Of a stretch of 64,000 nucleotides of DNA, positions 10,915 through 23,660 are shown one piece after another (the stretch's first letter is position 1; each line of letters opens with the position of its first letter). This DNA is from Laccaria trichodermophora. Its lineage: Eukaryota > Basidiomycota > Agaricomycetes > Agaricales > Hydnangiaceae. The position numbers and the translations under genes were made by a program. The stretch lies in assembly GCA_018417955.1 (NCBI GenBank), contig JACTVC010000005.1:2108001-2172000 (forward strand), read 5' to 3'. The notes beneath the pieces were generated by a model. That model did no database searches and was not told the DNA's origin. It saw only the letters and a program-made list of their open reading frames with translations.

Positions 10915-12862
10915 ATGCAGAATTCTCGATCTGTCACCGCGGCCTCGACAGACAACCTTCCGTCACTAAAAAAAGAGACGTCTTTCAATCACGAACGGGA
11001 AGACGAAAAGGAGGAGGGAATAGATGAGATCACATCGATAGCACCATCTGTGGAGATAAATTTCCCGGATGGCGGCACAAGAGCCTGGCTCGTTGTTTGC
11101 GGGGTAAGCTAAGAATAGCCTCATGTTTGCGTTGAAAGTCACCTCCCGCCCTTTAGGCTATGTGTTGCACTTTTTCAACGTGCGTGCTTGTTCAGGTAAC
11201 TCGTCACAAAAAACCTACTCACCTGCGTCGCGTAGATTTGGCTATGTCAATGCCTGGGGGGTGAGTTAACGCGCATCATCACGGCAGACCCTCTCTAACG
11301 CATGATCCAGGTGTTCCAATCTTATTACACGTCAAATGTAATGCGAGATATCTCACCCTCGAGCATGTGAGTGTGGCTTGCCACCCGTTATAATGTCGTA
11401 GTACTAACCAAGTCATGTCCAACCAATCAGATCATGGATCGGATCAATACAGGTAACCAGCTTTAAGTTTCGCCATCCATGCACAGAATACCTTCATCCC
11501 CTGCTACCAGTATGCCCTGGTCTTCCTCCCCGGCCTTATTGCCGGAAGGTTGCTAGATCTTGGGCATTTTCGATTCCCTTTCTTATTTGGAAGTATACTG
11601 GTCGTTGTATCCTGCTTGATTACTGCGGAATGCAAAAAATATTGGCATTTCCTACTCTGCCAAGGTATTCTAACTGGGGTTCGTCAATTTATGTCGCGCT
11701 TCTCTCGCCAAACTCATGTGGCTCACTCTATATTTCTGCAGATTGGAAGCGGAATTTGTTTTGGGCCCACTTTGGGAATCGTCGGTCATTGGTTTCTGGT
11801 CAAGCGCGGGCTGGCGCTGGGTATGGTGGCAGTGGGATCGTCGATAGGTGGAACTATCTACCCAATTGCGGCGCGTCAACTTATGCCCCTCATCGGGTAA
11901 GAAACCCCACAAAAATATATAAATTGCCACTTTGACGCGCAAACAGATTTTCTTGGACCATGCGCGTCATGGCTTTGATTTCCATGGTCATGTTGAGCAT
12001 ATCAAATCTCACGCTCAAACCACGACTCCCGCCAAAAGACGTTCCAGGCGGCCTCTTCAATCTCAGGGTTTTCAGGTCACCTGCTTTCACAATATACTGC
12101 TTCGCGACGCTCGTCGCTTTCCTTGGGATTTACACCGGTAACGGTTCGCCCATTAGTAAAAAAAGGATTTTGACTGACCCTCATCGCAGTTCTGACATAC
12201 ATAAATACAAGCGCCGTCCTTGTTGGGGTATCTCCGGACTTTGCGTTCTACCTCGTTAGTATTGCGAACGCTAGCTCCGGACCTGGCCGGATCGCCACTG
12301 GAATTATGGCAGACAAATTTGGTCTGAGAGTCCCTCCTATATGATGACTTCGGACGAGTGGTACTAAATAGAATCCAGGCCCCGTCAATGTGATGGTACC
12401 AATGACTCTTGCTAGCGCCATAATGACGTTCGGTTGGCCATATGCACATAACAAAGGCTCGCTCATAGTTGTTGCTATCCTTTACGGGTAAGTTGGTTTT
12501 GGCGCGGGTTGAAATAGCGCTGACACTTTGGGTGGAGGTTCACCTCATCTTCGTTCGTATCGGCTCTCAACATGCCAGTTTTTGCTCTTGGAGAAATGGG
12601 TGACGTGGGCCGGCGACTAGGAACCGTGATGATGTTTACCGCAGTCGGCGCGCTCTGTGGACCCCCGATATCGGGTGCCATTTTCAGATCCACTGGCGGC
12701 TTCAGCGCAGTCAGTTATTACGCGGGTACGTCGCTCACCCTTAACTGCCTGCACTGAAACTGATAAGATTGTTACTCTCCAGGTAGTGTTATCGTGGTTG
12801 CGACTATTTTGATGGCAACTACTCGCTACCTCATTTTACGACGATTTTGGGGCAAGTTTTGA
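10915..12862 (+). CDS. MFS transporter, monocarboxylate-porter type
   Basis: The spliced reading gives a twelve-helix major facilitator of the fungal monocarboxylate transporter-like family (relatives of yeast Mch proteins). The acidic N-terminal tail leads into the family signature FPDGGTRAWLVVCG before helix 1. Later hallmarks are FGYVNAWGVFQ, QYALVFLPGLIAGRLLD, IGSGICFGPTLGIVGHWF, KRGLALGMVAVGSSIGG and, in the C-half, PGRIATGIMADKFGP and RRLGTVMMFTAVGALCGPPI. Many 45-60 bp introns interrupt it, and all coding pieces join in frame. It is expected in the plasma membrane moving monocarboxylates or related small molecules; the true substrate cannot be read. The end is RRFWGKF followed by TGA. 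Nothing suggests decay. Confidence 0.92.
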
Positions 12863-15551
12863 TACCTGGAAGGCGAAATTGAAACCAAATTCCTATACCT
12901 ATGTATGCCACTTCTAACACGGACTTATATAGAGCTTTATATACACAATGGAATAACAGAATATGGATGGATCAGGAACACCTTCGTGTATGGATCTATC
13001 CACTTGAGATCTATGGCGCTATGTATGTTTACGCTGCGGACCAGTGCGGACCTATATGGACAGCCTAGAAACATCTATCGCAATCGATCAACATTCAACT
13101 CTGCCCTGTCAGGTTAGACAGATCGATGCTGAAGGGAGACCTGAAAGGCTGAACTTTTAATTCCGTCACTGAGTTTGATGAGCCTTGCCCCCAATATATC
13201 CTTGGGTAACTGTTTCGTTCTGTCATCAAGCCATCCTTATGTGTATCTAACGTTATGCCGGCAAGGATATGAGAACCATGAAGCATATCATAAAGCAGCA
13301 GTCCCATCGCGCAATCATACCAAATTCAGAAGAAACCTGGAAGAGCGCAGGGCTATGTTGTCTTGCAAGTGTTCTATAAATAGCCCAATATTATTTGGAG
13401 AAGCCAACATCGCCTGAAAACAAGAACCCTTGGCAGGCTATGTTACAGGTACCTAGTCAAAATAGCCACAAACGCAAGACGTAAGTATATTATTTGATTG
13501 CACCCAATAAAAAGCAGACCACCAAGAGCGTCAAAAATCAGCCTGATCCGCGAAGAGGACGGAGAGGTTGGACTAGAAAGTCTTTCCATCCCTGAGCAGT
13601 ATAGTTCTGCGCCTTGCTACCGTCCAGTCTTAGGCTGAGATGGCGAGACCGCTGTATGGAGCAACGATATTTTTGAAGACGGTGTCTCGCAGTGTGAAAA
13701 CGAGACAAGACGTTTTTTTAGGTCAGCGCCATTTTCTAGGAGATCGGTGGTGTTTTTGTGGCCGTCATAAACGCTGGTAAAAAATTGAAGGGAGTTTTAG
13801 CCTCTGAGAAGTCGGCTCGGTACGCGAGGAAGGCGGAGCCGGGCTAGACCGCACATCAGTGACACACAGATATAAAAAAATAGAATACGAAGCTTTCATA
13901 TATGAAATCATGGGGTAAAGGTTTCAGCAGGACATGACGCAAGAAAGTCATGAGGCCACCAAAGCGGTGTTTCATTTTGATAGCAAGGTTTGCCTGATAG
14001 AATTCCGGGGTCAGGCATTAAAAATCAAGAAGCACTAAATGTTTCCACAGCGCAACTCTCGGCTACAGCTTGTTGCAGTGAACGTGCGGATCTTTTTTTG
14101 GGAGTAGGGGTATCAGTGATTATACTGACACACAAATTGAAATTTATGGTAGGGAGCTTGCAAAACTGTTTTGATACGCGACGGGGACGGAGACTCTGAA
14201 GTTCCAGGTCTCTACATCAGTGATACATAAGGGTAAGATAGAATTTGAAGATGGTTACCGTATACCGATACAACATTTGAAGGGGTGTGCTGAAGGTTCC
14301 AATGGCCAAGTTTCCCCTGAATTAAAACATCGCAAACCCGTTCGTAGCCTGCAGGCAGTATATAGCCTGTGTAGAATTTCGGTAGCGGTTTCTCATAGAT
14401 CAAGCAACCTTCAGCTTGGCGACAGACCCTTATATTCCGGGACCGGTATACCTGGGGAAGGAGGCATTTGTGAGTATTGATGACGTGATAAATTGATTAC
14501 ATCGCGGGCTACATCAATGAGTGTTGATAATTTTGAGAGGGTCGATCCAGAGTGACGGCTGTCGGAAGTCAGGTATGGCTCCAAACACGTCTAGGAGCAA
14601 ACATGTAAGTAGGAAGTCGATGAAGTAAATCGACCGAAAACAGAAATATCATCGCACCTAGTACTAGCTTGGGGACCTGGAGTTGTCGGAACGAACTATA
14701 ACCACAAGACAATTGAGAAAATCGGGTTCTTGAAAATGATGAATCATAACGTCACGGTAAAGAATGGAGGAGAAATTTTGACGGAGTTAAATCCCCAAAG
14801 AAAAGAAGGGTAGATTCAAAGCTCTTGCCCTGTGAGAACCAGTCTGAGGGATCAAAAAATTCAGAAAAAAGCCAAAGATTTAGAGTTGATGGAATGATGC
14901 CTGGACCGACAGACTAGGACATTCGAATGACCTGAAGCCCAAAGCAAATGGTCGAACTAAGTTTCGCCGTCAATGACGGACTAGGTGTACCAGTGGCAGG
15001 ATTGGATACAGTTATCGTCGCAGCGCTTCCGCAGTACAACACCGCCGTACTGCCAGAGTTTGGGGTGAGGCGATGCAGTGCGTTAGCGCTCTGTCGCTGC
15101 TCAATAACATCGGCTGCGTCGAGGAGTAATCAAGGACCAACCCAAGTTGTGCAATTCTGAATCCCTTAGACTTGCCTGGAGAGTCATGCTCAGGGGTCAC
15201 GCTGAGTGGCTTTGCGCTTCCACCGTTAGACTGGAACATAATGATAGTAATTTTGGCGCTTTTGTTTCGGAACAAACCCTCAGAATAACGGTATTATGCG
15301 AGTCAGAGGAGCACAAGAGGATTCTTCGTGGCTGAATCTCGGGGCCGCCGGCGTGTAAGGCAGCTGAGTTTCAAAGACTTCGGCAGACGCCGGTGAGAGA
15401 GCAGAAAAATATTCTGTGAATCATTTCGCTGCTGTTCATAGCCATCGATCTACCACACAATACTTTCTCAGTTTCTGAGCAATTTCCTTCAATTTCCAAG
15501 ACAAAGTCGACACTAGCAGTCGACACTTGGAGATAACACTACAACTTATTC
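12863..15551. other. 2.7-kb gene-poor interval
   Basis: Short ORFs occur on both strands (for example 13990-14199, 14220-14480, 14948-15160) but none has domain-like sequence or credible splice partners. The last 150 bp, with pyrimidine-rich stretches, should contain the promoter and 5' leader of the eIF4A gene at 15552. I see no clear repeat or RNA gene. Confidence 0.5.
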
Positions 15552-17215
15552 ATGTCAGCGTCAGCACCCACTTTTTTCTCCCATGGCCAATCCTCATTTT
15601 TTCTACCTCTAGAGAAGAACAACTTCAGGATGTCCCTGAAAATGAGATCGAGTCCAACTGGGACCAGGTCGTCGACAAGTAAGCCTTGATGTATCCCGAG
15701 AGTGCTAGAACGACACTGATTGCTTTTTGTCATTGCCCAGTTTCGATAACATGGATTTGAAGCCGGAACTTCTCCGAGGAATTTACGCCTATGGGTCCGT
15801 CACCTCTTCATTCTTCACTGAACATAGCTGAACCTGCAATTCCAGTTTCGAACGTCCGTCTGCCATCCAACAGCGTGCAATCGTCCCTGTTGTGAAGGGC
15901 CATGACGTTATTGCGCAAGCCCAGTCGGGTACTGGCAAGACCGCCACCTTCTCTATCTCTATTCTCCAGCAGGTAAGTATCCTTGCTTGTGCCTCATCTC
16001 GTAGATTGGCCTTGGTTGACCCGGACGACAGCTGGACATGTCCATCAAGGGCACCCAGGCTCTCATACTCGCACCTACCCGCGAGCTGGCCCAGCAAATC
16101 CAAAAGGTCGTCATTGCTCTTGGTGACTACATGAACATCGAATGTCATGCCTGCGTCGGTGGCACCAATGTCCGTGAGGATATGGCTAAGCTCCAGGAGG
16201 GTGTCCAAATTGTTGTGGGTACCCCAGGCCGTGTATTCGACATGATCAACCGTCGTGCACTGAGGACCGACAACATTAAGATCTTTTGCTTGGACGAGGC
16301 CGACGAAATGTTGTCCCGTGGGTTCAAGGACCAAATTTACGAGGGTCGGTTCATCTGCTTCCCGATCTCGTTTAGGCACTAACCGGCCTTGGATGTAGTC
16401 TTCCAACTCCTCCCCCAGGACACCCAAGTTGTTCTGCTCTCCGCCACCATGCCTGCTGACGTTCTAGAGGTCACCAAAAAGTTCATGCGTGACCCTGTCC
16501 GAATCCTCGTCAAGCGGGATGAACTGACTCTTGAGGGTATCAAGCAGTTCTACATCGCTGTTGAGAAGGAAGAGTGGAAACTCGACACCTTGTGCGATCT
16601 TTACGAGACCGTAACCATTACTCAAGCCGTCATCTTCTGCAACACTAGGCGGAAGGTCGACTGGCTCACTGAGAAGATGCATTCAAGGGAATTCACCGTT
16701 TCGGCCATGGTACGTTATCCGTTTCCCTTCTATTTGACTTTCAGACTGACCAGCGTCCCTGTTGTTGTTTCCTTAGCACGGTGACATGGAACAGAAGCAG
16801 CGCGAAGTTCTGATGAAGGAGTTCCGATCTGGATCATCGCGCGTCCTGATTACGACTGATCTTCTTGCTCGTGGCATTGACGTCCAGCAAGTATCCCTCG
16901 TCATCAACTATGACTTGCCCACCAACAGGGAGAACTACATCCATCGTATCGGTCGTGGAGGACGATTTGGACGTAAGGGTGTCGCCATCAACTTTGTCAC
17001 GACCGACGATGTCAGGATGCTGAGAGATATTGAACGTTGGTGGACTTTTCTTTGTTTTCTGGCGCGCATCATCGTAACCATCGTCATTTTAGAATTCTAC
17101 AACACCCAGATTGACGAGATGCCTCTTAACGTTGCGTGAGTGTAGCTCTTACGGCGTGTCCCTGATAATCCGAGATCTGATCATTTTTCTTCATCTCTAT
17201 AGTGATCTCATCTAG
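15552..17215 (+). CDS. TIF1: Eukaryotic translation initiation factor 4A (DEAD-box helicase)
   Basis: Nine exons (15552-15559, 15613-15678, 15741-15794, 15846-15972, 16032-16344, 16399-16709, 16777-17035, 17093-17135, 17203-17215) splice to 397 residues, the usual length of eIF4A. All helicase motifs are present: the Q-motif region, AQSGTGKT (Walker A), [42 protein letters not shown] and [13 protein letters not shown]. The C-terminus is the typical EMPLNVADLI. The first coding exon is only 8 nt (ATG TCA GC), which sets the start. eIF4A unwinds 5' leader structure as part of cytoplasmic eIF4F, using ATP. The gene is intact and probably essential, so it anchors this part of the window as host chromosome. 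Confidence 0.98.
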
Positions 17216-19116
17216 ATGTTGTCTTGTTGTCCCCTTCCTACATAGTTTTTCCTCTCTCCTGCGGGCCCAGTTTCTTGCTTCCTCGCTTCATTTCACGAAT
17301 CTGATACTCTCATGAGCTGACAACGCTCTCTCTTTCTTTTATTCAGTTCTCTCCTACCCTACATATGATACATGCCCTCCGCCCCAAAAGTCGAGTTATG
17401 TCACTAGTCGTTTCGACATCCCTTTGAAGAATAATGTCTCTTCTTGGCTCTCTGTAGAATGAACATCTGCAGGCTTTTTCTTATGCGGGTTTCTCCTCGT
17501 CCAGTCCTTGTCCACTCCATTCGGCTTCAACACGATATGTACATACCGGTTTTGCTTCCAGGCCTTCCCTCAATTTTCTCGCAATTTTTCTTTTTCCTGA
17601 TCCCCATTCCCACTCCACCAACGGATCAGGTCGATCGTCGTCTATATACACAAGCGCCTGATAGGAGGATTGAATGCATGTGGCCCTGGGTCTAATGTGG
17701 CTGTTCTAGATCCAAGGTAGATGCACAGCATTGCATTCGCGTTTCGCCGTTCCCGAGGCACCACAGGTAGGGAATACTTCGGGATTCAATTGGCAATTTC
17801 CCCCAGCAACACCGCTTCACAGCCGCTTCATCATGCCTAGCCTCTTCCACCTGGATCGCTCAAATCGTTTCTCCACGACTTCTTCTCACTCGACTCCCTT
17901 CCGAAACGCAGGGGAACCCCTCCTTTTGACTGGACGAATGACATCGGGGCCAGTCTTTGACATGTTGCAATTGGTAATACATATGCTGGCAGTGTACATC
18001 CTGCGTGCACCATGCACCTGCTCAACGTTTGGTGTTTGAGACTTCTGGCTATCCTGCGTTCCGATCCCGACCTGCCCTGGCTCTTTGTTCCGCCTTCGGC
18101 CATCCCTCCATCATTCCCGAGCTATTGTTTGGGTTTGAACTTTGGTATGACATATGCAGTACGGTATGTATTACTACTGCGGCTGTCGAAATGTGCTCTT
18201 AAGAACGACAGGTTTGATGGGTTGGGGATCATTCACCTGGTTTCTTGATTGCTAACCTCCGTCCCCGTTCGCGCCCACCTTTCCTTATTGACTTCTGTTG
18301 AACGGCGTTGCGTTGCGACGACGAAGTCCACTTTTGCCACTCGGAGGTTTAAACCATCTTTGGCTATATAGGCGCTTGCTCCAGAAAAGGAACACTCTTT
18401 GCTCTCGTCTCCTGGTGGGCGCCCTCCCTTGCCCTCCCTCGGTTCCTCTCCAATCTGCAATCTGCAATCTAATCACTCAGTTGAGACCCTGGATTGACGG
18501 ACGACGTTGACGTTTGTCTCCATCAAATATCTTCCCGTTCCATCAACTTTATCAAAACTTCAAAAGAGATCCTTACTTTGGCTATTCCGACGACCAAGCA
18601 TCCTCTGTCTGGGAAATCTAGGGGGCCGTTATCCCCATTTACATCAACCACGGCGCACACAGCTACAACATATCTTATAGATCTCCTTTCGTCCTTGCCA
18701 GGCGTCTGTCTGACGTTTCTCTCCTTCCTGTCCGCCTGCCTACGTTTCCGAAAGCGAGAGGACCCGCGTTTATCCTGCTCGGAGTTATCGACGGATAAAC
18801 GGCCTATCATTTGTTTAATGTCCTACGTCGGAAGTGCGATCATGGTGAGTCAAAGTACATTTTTCCGCGTTCGTATCCGCCTTTGAACGTTCAAAGTTTG
18901 GCGTTCGAGGTTGTAACTTCTCTATAATCACCATCATACCTTTATCATTTTTAATGATGAGACGCTACCCTTACCTTAAATCCGTCCACCCTTCTCTTAC
19001 CGTCATGCACCATATATAGTCCACTCACACTGCCTTTCCAGCCTTCTTCTTATCCCTACCCAAGCAGGAGTAACACCGCTCCCGTATATAACGCCCCACC
19101 CTCCTCACACCATCCG
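17216..19116. other. Pyrimidine-rich intergenic stretch
   Basis: This interval holds the eIF4A 3' untranslated region and the upstream region of the phosphatase gene. It is CT-rich on the plus strand, and ORFs at 17731-18039, 18012-18248 and 18494-18886 have no recognisable domain. A TATA-like word lies at 19013-19018. A non-coding or poorly conserved gene could be hidden here, but I cannot support one. Confidence 0.45.
19013..19018 (+). promoter_or_regulatory. TATA-like element upstream of the phosphatase gene
   Basis: The word TATATA sits 99 bp before the ATG at 19117, in an otherwise CT-rich promoter. Position and context fit a core promoter element. A second TATATA-like word at about 19085 is too close to the ATG to be a likely TATA box. 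This is inferred from sequence only. Confidence 0.25.
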
Positions 19117-19749
19117 ATGTCTTCCAACCACCCGAACCATAATCAGTCGCGCCCTCCCCCTCACCATCAATGGACGCTCGCGCCTACCGCCTCACCACCA
19201 TCGGCCAACCCCTTTTCTCCAACCCAACATCTTGGCCGCCCCTCGCGGAGCGTCTCCGAAATTATACCCCGCCTCTTCATCTCTGACCTCGCCTTCGCCG
19301 AAAACCCAGCGCTCCTTGCCTCACATCGGATTACACATATTCTTTCCACCCTCCCAGATACCATCTTCCATCCGCCACCCACCCTCCTCCCAGTACAGCC
19401 CGTCCGACTCCAGATCCGTGTGGAGGACCTGCCGTTCGCGGAGCTCGCGGCTCACCTGCCCACTACGACCGCTTGGATCCGTGATGCGCTTTGCGGCAAT
19501 GCGGACGCTAGGGTATTGGTACATTGTATAGAGGGCGTAAGCAGGAGCGTGAGCGTCGTCGCCGCGTTTCTGATGGCACAGTTTGGGTGGTCTCCAAGCG
19601 AAGCGATTCAGTATATCAAAGGCAAGAGGTTCGTTGCGGACCCGAATTTCGGGTTTATCCAGCAGCTGCATGAGTACGGGAGGGATTCTTTGGGTAGGGC
19701 TATGCCCCCGCCTATACCGCCATTTTCTCCGCCGGGCCAAAACTCGTGA
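19117..19749 (+). CDS. Dual-specificity protein phosphatase
   Basis: A single-exon frame of 210 residues. The first 45 residues are proline/serine-rich and probably disordered. The DUSP domain then starts at SEIIPRLFISDLAFAENP, with the expected ITHILSTLPD strand. The active-site loop is HCIEGVSRS with catalytic cysteine at residue 137 and the P-loop arginine in place; the general-acid aspartate is likely D104 in VEDLP. A helix AAFLMAQFGWSPSEAIQYIK follows, as in the family. It should remove phosphate from Tyr and Ser/Thr of protein substrates, perhaps MAP kinases, but no docking site can be seen. The proline-rich C-terminal tail is short. The frame is complete. Confidence 0.93.
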   Translation: MSSNHPNHNQSRPPPHHQWTLAPTASPPSANPFSPTQHLGRPSRSVSEIIPRLFISDLAFAENPALLASHRITHILSTLPDTIFHPPPTLLPVQPVRLQIRVEDLPFAELAAHLPTTTAWIRDALCGNADARVLVHCIEGVSRSVSVVAAFLMAQFGWSPSEAIQYIKGKRFVADPNFGFIQQLHEYGRDSLGRAMPPPIPPFSPPGQNS

Positions 19750-21880
19750 GGATGGATCCTCGTTCTTTCGCCACTCTCCTTTTTTCTTGCGTCCACGTCC
19801 ACTGGGCTTGCGGGGTTAAACACCTAAAAAAAAGAAAAAATCATCGCATCTCCTATTATTCCGTTGGTGTGTTTTGGTTGTCCTCATCCGCGACCGTTGT
19901 TTTGGATTTATGATTTACGACAAAAAGTTCAAAGTTTCAACACTTGTCCATTATTTATTGCATTCGCCTCATACATAGAACAATTTTGTACCATCTTGTA
20001 CTACCATTGTCAATACGATATCTTAGCGGCTCTTAGCTTTTAATCCTGGACCGTTCACTATGTATAACATCAATGTGAATGCGGTTACGTCGGATGTTTC
20101 TCTCTAGTTCCGGGCTGTATGATGCCATCCATATCCGTAATATAACCACATAGCGTTGAAACTCTTTGATCTTTGCGCATGCGTAAAACGGATTTTTGGA
20201 AATTGTATTATGGCTGTGTAGTGGTGATGGAGGAGTATCTCATCACGATCATCCCCGCGTTGAATCGGCCTAGTAAACAATCCATGCCAGTGAATTTCCC
20301 ACATTGAGCGGCAATAAACTTGAAACATAACGAAACACAGGTGTGCGCGTCAAAAACTTCGTTTATCAACCGCACAAAGTAGTACGTGATACCGACCCTT
20401 GTGGCAAAGGCGAGGGGAATTCGGACGATAGACATCTTGCCGCACAGCTATGTAATGCCGGGAGCGAGCTTTGAATAGAAATGTGCCCTGGAAGGATTGT
20501 CATGATTGCCGTCTGAATTCAGGATTACGTTTTCAAGGGTAGCGGGTGAATTGAGGTGTGGTCTCACCACATACCGCCACCGAGCCTGGTTGGTCATATT
20601 ATCGCCATAATTTGAGATCACAAGTCGTGCTTGTGCATTCGCGTCCCAGACATGTGGTGGGGGCAAGACATATATTGCCGTGGAAGGAGGAGAGAAATTC
20701 CCGGGTTTTCGGATCCTTGAATAGTTTCATCAGAATCAGCACTTGAAAAAAAACAGGGCAAGATAGAAAACTGTAAACGAGCCGTAATTTTGGAGTACAC
20801 AGACGGGGAGAAGTCTAGTAATTCATTTACCACTGGGGTGTTTCCGCTAACGAGTACATCAGAAGTGGAGTTTGAATGTATCAAAATACGCGCGCACTCG
20901 GTAATATGGCTCCGAGCCAAGGGAAGACTCAAAGTTGGAGGAGGAAGGGTCAGATAATTTCACGAATGCCTAGAGTAGCCGCTGAGATGTCAGCTTAGTT
21001 GGCAGGGGTTGTGGGAGAGCAAGAGCTAGTTCATGAACATCTTCAGTAACTGACTGGTGTAGCGTTGGCGCGATGAATAGCAGGTGGGCTTCTTTGCGAT
21101 ATTTCCGTGAAACGAACTGAGGTGTCCAACGAGCTCGACGTCTTGAGTATCATATGACCTTGAGCCATCGAACGGGACCAAAAATCGATCCGACGCCTGA
21201 ATGTTGAAAGGTTGATATGGCTTCAACATCTATCAGCTGCGAATTCCCTTCGGCATTGGTTGATCGGAAGCGCGAAAGCAGTAAGGTTCGCTGACCTTTC
21301 AGACTGGCCGGTCGTATCCATCACTGAAGAAGTAATTCTTTGGGAAAAGAAACGGCTGTGTTGGGAAACAGCGGAGCAGAACAGAGCTAAGGCCGCAAGA
21401 AAGAGCTATGGCTGAAGTTAATAAGGTGTGGTGTGATGAATTTGAAACGAAAGAGCCAGGGGGAACTCACTTCCTTCAATTTGGTGTGAGGTCATCAATT
21501 TCGACCCGTTTGACTCGCTTGAAACCAGACGCTCAGGCTCCAGATCGGACAAGGGATGGGATACGACTGAACGTCCTGGGAGACGATGATACAAGAAACT
21601 TTATGTTATACATACATAATTTAATACATCTACCTGATGGTCATCAGTCGTATTACACGACTGTAACTTGGTGTCATAATCCGTTACGTCTTGTTTGTAG
21701 GGGAAGGGATATAACTGGGAAGAGAATATCAATTATTGTGGAATGTCGAGTAGTGAAATGTGCGGATTGTTGTCCGAATGAATGAATGAATTAAGAATAA
21801 CTGCGGTTAACATAGGCGGATGAGGCATAGGTCGTGACAGAGAGGAAGAGAAATGAGACCATTGATGATAGAGAGGTTGC
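19750..21880. other. 2.1-kb interval with no supported gene
   Basis: It covers the 3' region of the phosphatase gene and the region downstream of the Rab gene. ORFs at 20104-20932 (minus) and 21408-21785 (plus) have biased composition, no known motif and no clear exon partners. No repeat or RNA gene is evident. Confidence 0.45.
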
Positions 21881-23034
21881 TCATGAGCAACATGATGAAC
21901 GCGCAGTATTCTGCTCCAGAGTCAAGTTGGTATTGGGCTTGGATAGCTTTATTCCTGGGGACTACAGAGCGTAAGGGTCAGGTTCGTTTGGCAGTAAACC
22001 TTCAAAACTTACTCTGTCGTCGTCAAAAACGCCATTGCGAATCTTGATCAAAATGTCCTTCGAGGCCTGCACAAAAGCCGACTCGACGTTCTGCCCTGAT
22101 TTGGCACTCGCCTCTACAAAGAGAAGGCCCTCCTCCTTGGCCCAGAGTGCAGCTTCTTCATATGACACTTCCCTGGCTTTGCGTTTCAAAGATGCTGCAG
22201 CAGAGCCGCGCTTTGAGGGACTTGGGCTTGGGTTTAATCTTGAAGGAGATGGAGCCATCGCTGTTGACGTCGGAGGAGTTGTGGATGCCGTGGCGTCAGC
22301 CGCGGGGTTGCTGTCTTCACACAAATCAACCTTGTTGCCGACGAGGATACAGGTGAGCTGCGGGTCGGCGTGTTCTCGGACGTCGGTTAGCCACGTGCGG
22401 GCATTCATGAAACCTGCACTGCTCATTAAAATGAGTAAGAGACGTGCAGGAGCTGACGACGTACTTTTCCGGGATGTTACATCGTAGACGAGTAGACAGC
22501 CTGCCGCACCACGATAGTAGGACCGTGTGATGGCCCGAAACGACTCAGTCCCAGCGGTGTCCCAGCCTGATGAGAAGAAGAGACGTTAGAGACGTCATGA
22601 CGACGCGGGTGCCCGCGCCCTAAACGCCATGTATTCACAGGTTACACTGTGCACGCACATTGTAACTTGACGATCTTATCCTCTTCTGGTATCGTTATAA
22701 GTTTCGTGCCAAATTCAACCCCAAGCTGGTGAGTGGCACATGGCAACAGAACGAGATAGAGAACGTAGTTTCGGAGACTATGAGCGCAACTATCAGACGA
22801 CATAGATGCCAAAGACTTACTGTTGGGTCTGGATTCACCAAAAATCTCTGATCCGTGAGACGGATGAGGAGAGACGACTTTCCGACAGCTGCGTCGCCTG
22901 GTGAGATTTAGATGATATTAGCATCGGAAATGAAAGGATATATGTCAAATAGCCTATGCCGTATGGGAGACGCGAGGCTGGCGCGTACCTGTGATAATGA
23001 ACTTGAAGACATAATGCCATGTTATGCCTGCCAT
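21881..23034 (-). CDS. Rab-family small GTPase, Rab2-like
   Basis: Six exons on the minus strand (23034-22989, 22897-22821, 22725-22659, 22566-22465, 22413-22000, 21954-21881) splice in frame to 259 residues. G-motifs are present: GDAAVGKSS (P-loop), a threonine in the switch I region (NPDPTLGVEFG), WDTAG, NKVDL and [21 protein letters not shown] is the Rab signature, and the C-terminus ends in SSCCS, a prenylation-type double cysteine. The KIRNGVFD...GIKLS segment is closest to Rab2, with Rab4/Rab14 the alternatives; the role would be vesicle traffic at the ER-Golgi or endosomes. Two oddities: the switch II glutamine is threonine (DTAGTE), and about 50 Pro/Ser/Thr-rich residues are inserted after NKVDL, which explains the extra length. 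Confidence 0.95.
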
Positions 23035-23238
23035 GCTGGAGAACTGTCACAAATGAAGTCGGCCAAGTAGCGTAGTCTGAGGACCTGCAGCGTTCTCAAT
23101 ATCAAGCTCGCTTATAACAACGGCGGCGAGGCTCTTCTGAGGCTGTAGGACGTCGCAAACGACGAGCAAAGGGTAACAATGGTGGCGAGACAGTGGCAAC
23201 AGGCGTAATTACGTCATCCGAGCAGTAAATTTAGTCAC

Positions 23239-23660
23239 ATGGTCTTTCGGACTGTTCCGGAATCCAACCTCTTCGCTGTCCTCATCGTTCTGCTCACCAC
23301 AAAACTTTTTTTGCTCCCTTCATCACCGTCTGACACGATGACCGCCTGGAGAACTCTCTTCACGTACGTCTACTTCTCTCTGACTCTCAACGCCAGGCTC
23401 CTGACTTCCGTGTGGATCAGTTACAACAAGTTTGCTTCAATCACCGCTCGTGCTGTCCGCTCTTCGCTGAAGGAAGAGGAGCGCCTCCTTGCGGAAAAAA
23501 GAGGGCTCACTTCAGTGAGGTACCAGAAATGGGCCAATGGTGTTGGCGGCGTCCAGGTGAGTAGTTTCCGCCATTACAGATCCTGTACACTTGGCTGATG
23601 ATACTCTATCTACAGACCTTGGTGAAAGAGGAACCTAGCGTTGGGCTGAAATCCTCATGA
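23239..23660 (+). CDS. Small hypothetical protein, divergent from the Rab gene
   Basis: Two exons are likely: a first ending GVGGVQ at about 23556, then an intron with GTGAGT donor and CTACAG acceptor, then a second exon giving TLVKEEPSVGLKSS and a TGA at 23658-23660. The start could be 23239, giving a hydrophobic leader, or the internal ATG at 23338 beginning MTAWRTLFTYVYFS. The central part is helical with an acidic/basic stretch (LKEEERLLAEKRG). I recognise no family. It lies head-to-head with the Rab gene across about 200 bp, which may act as a shared promoter. Confidence 0.55.

Noticed and set aside
18494..18886. Plus-strand ORF of 130 codons upstream of the phosphatase
   Set aside because: Low-complexity, CT-rich leader-like sequence with no domain; not supportable as a gene.
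21408..21785. Plus-strand ORF of 125 codons
   Set aside because: No recognisable domain, no splice partners and repeat-like surroundings; treated as chance.
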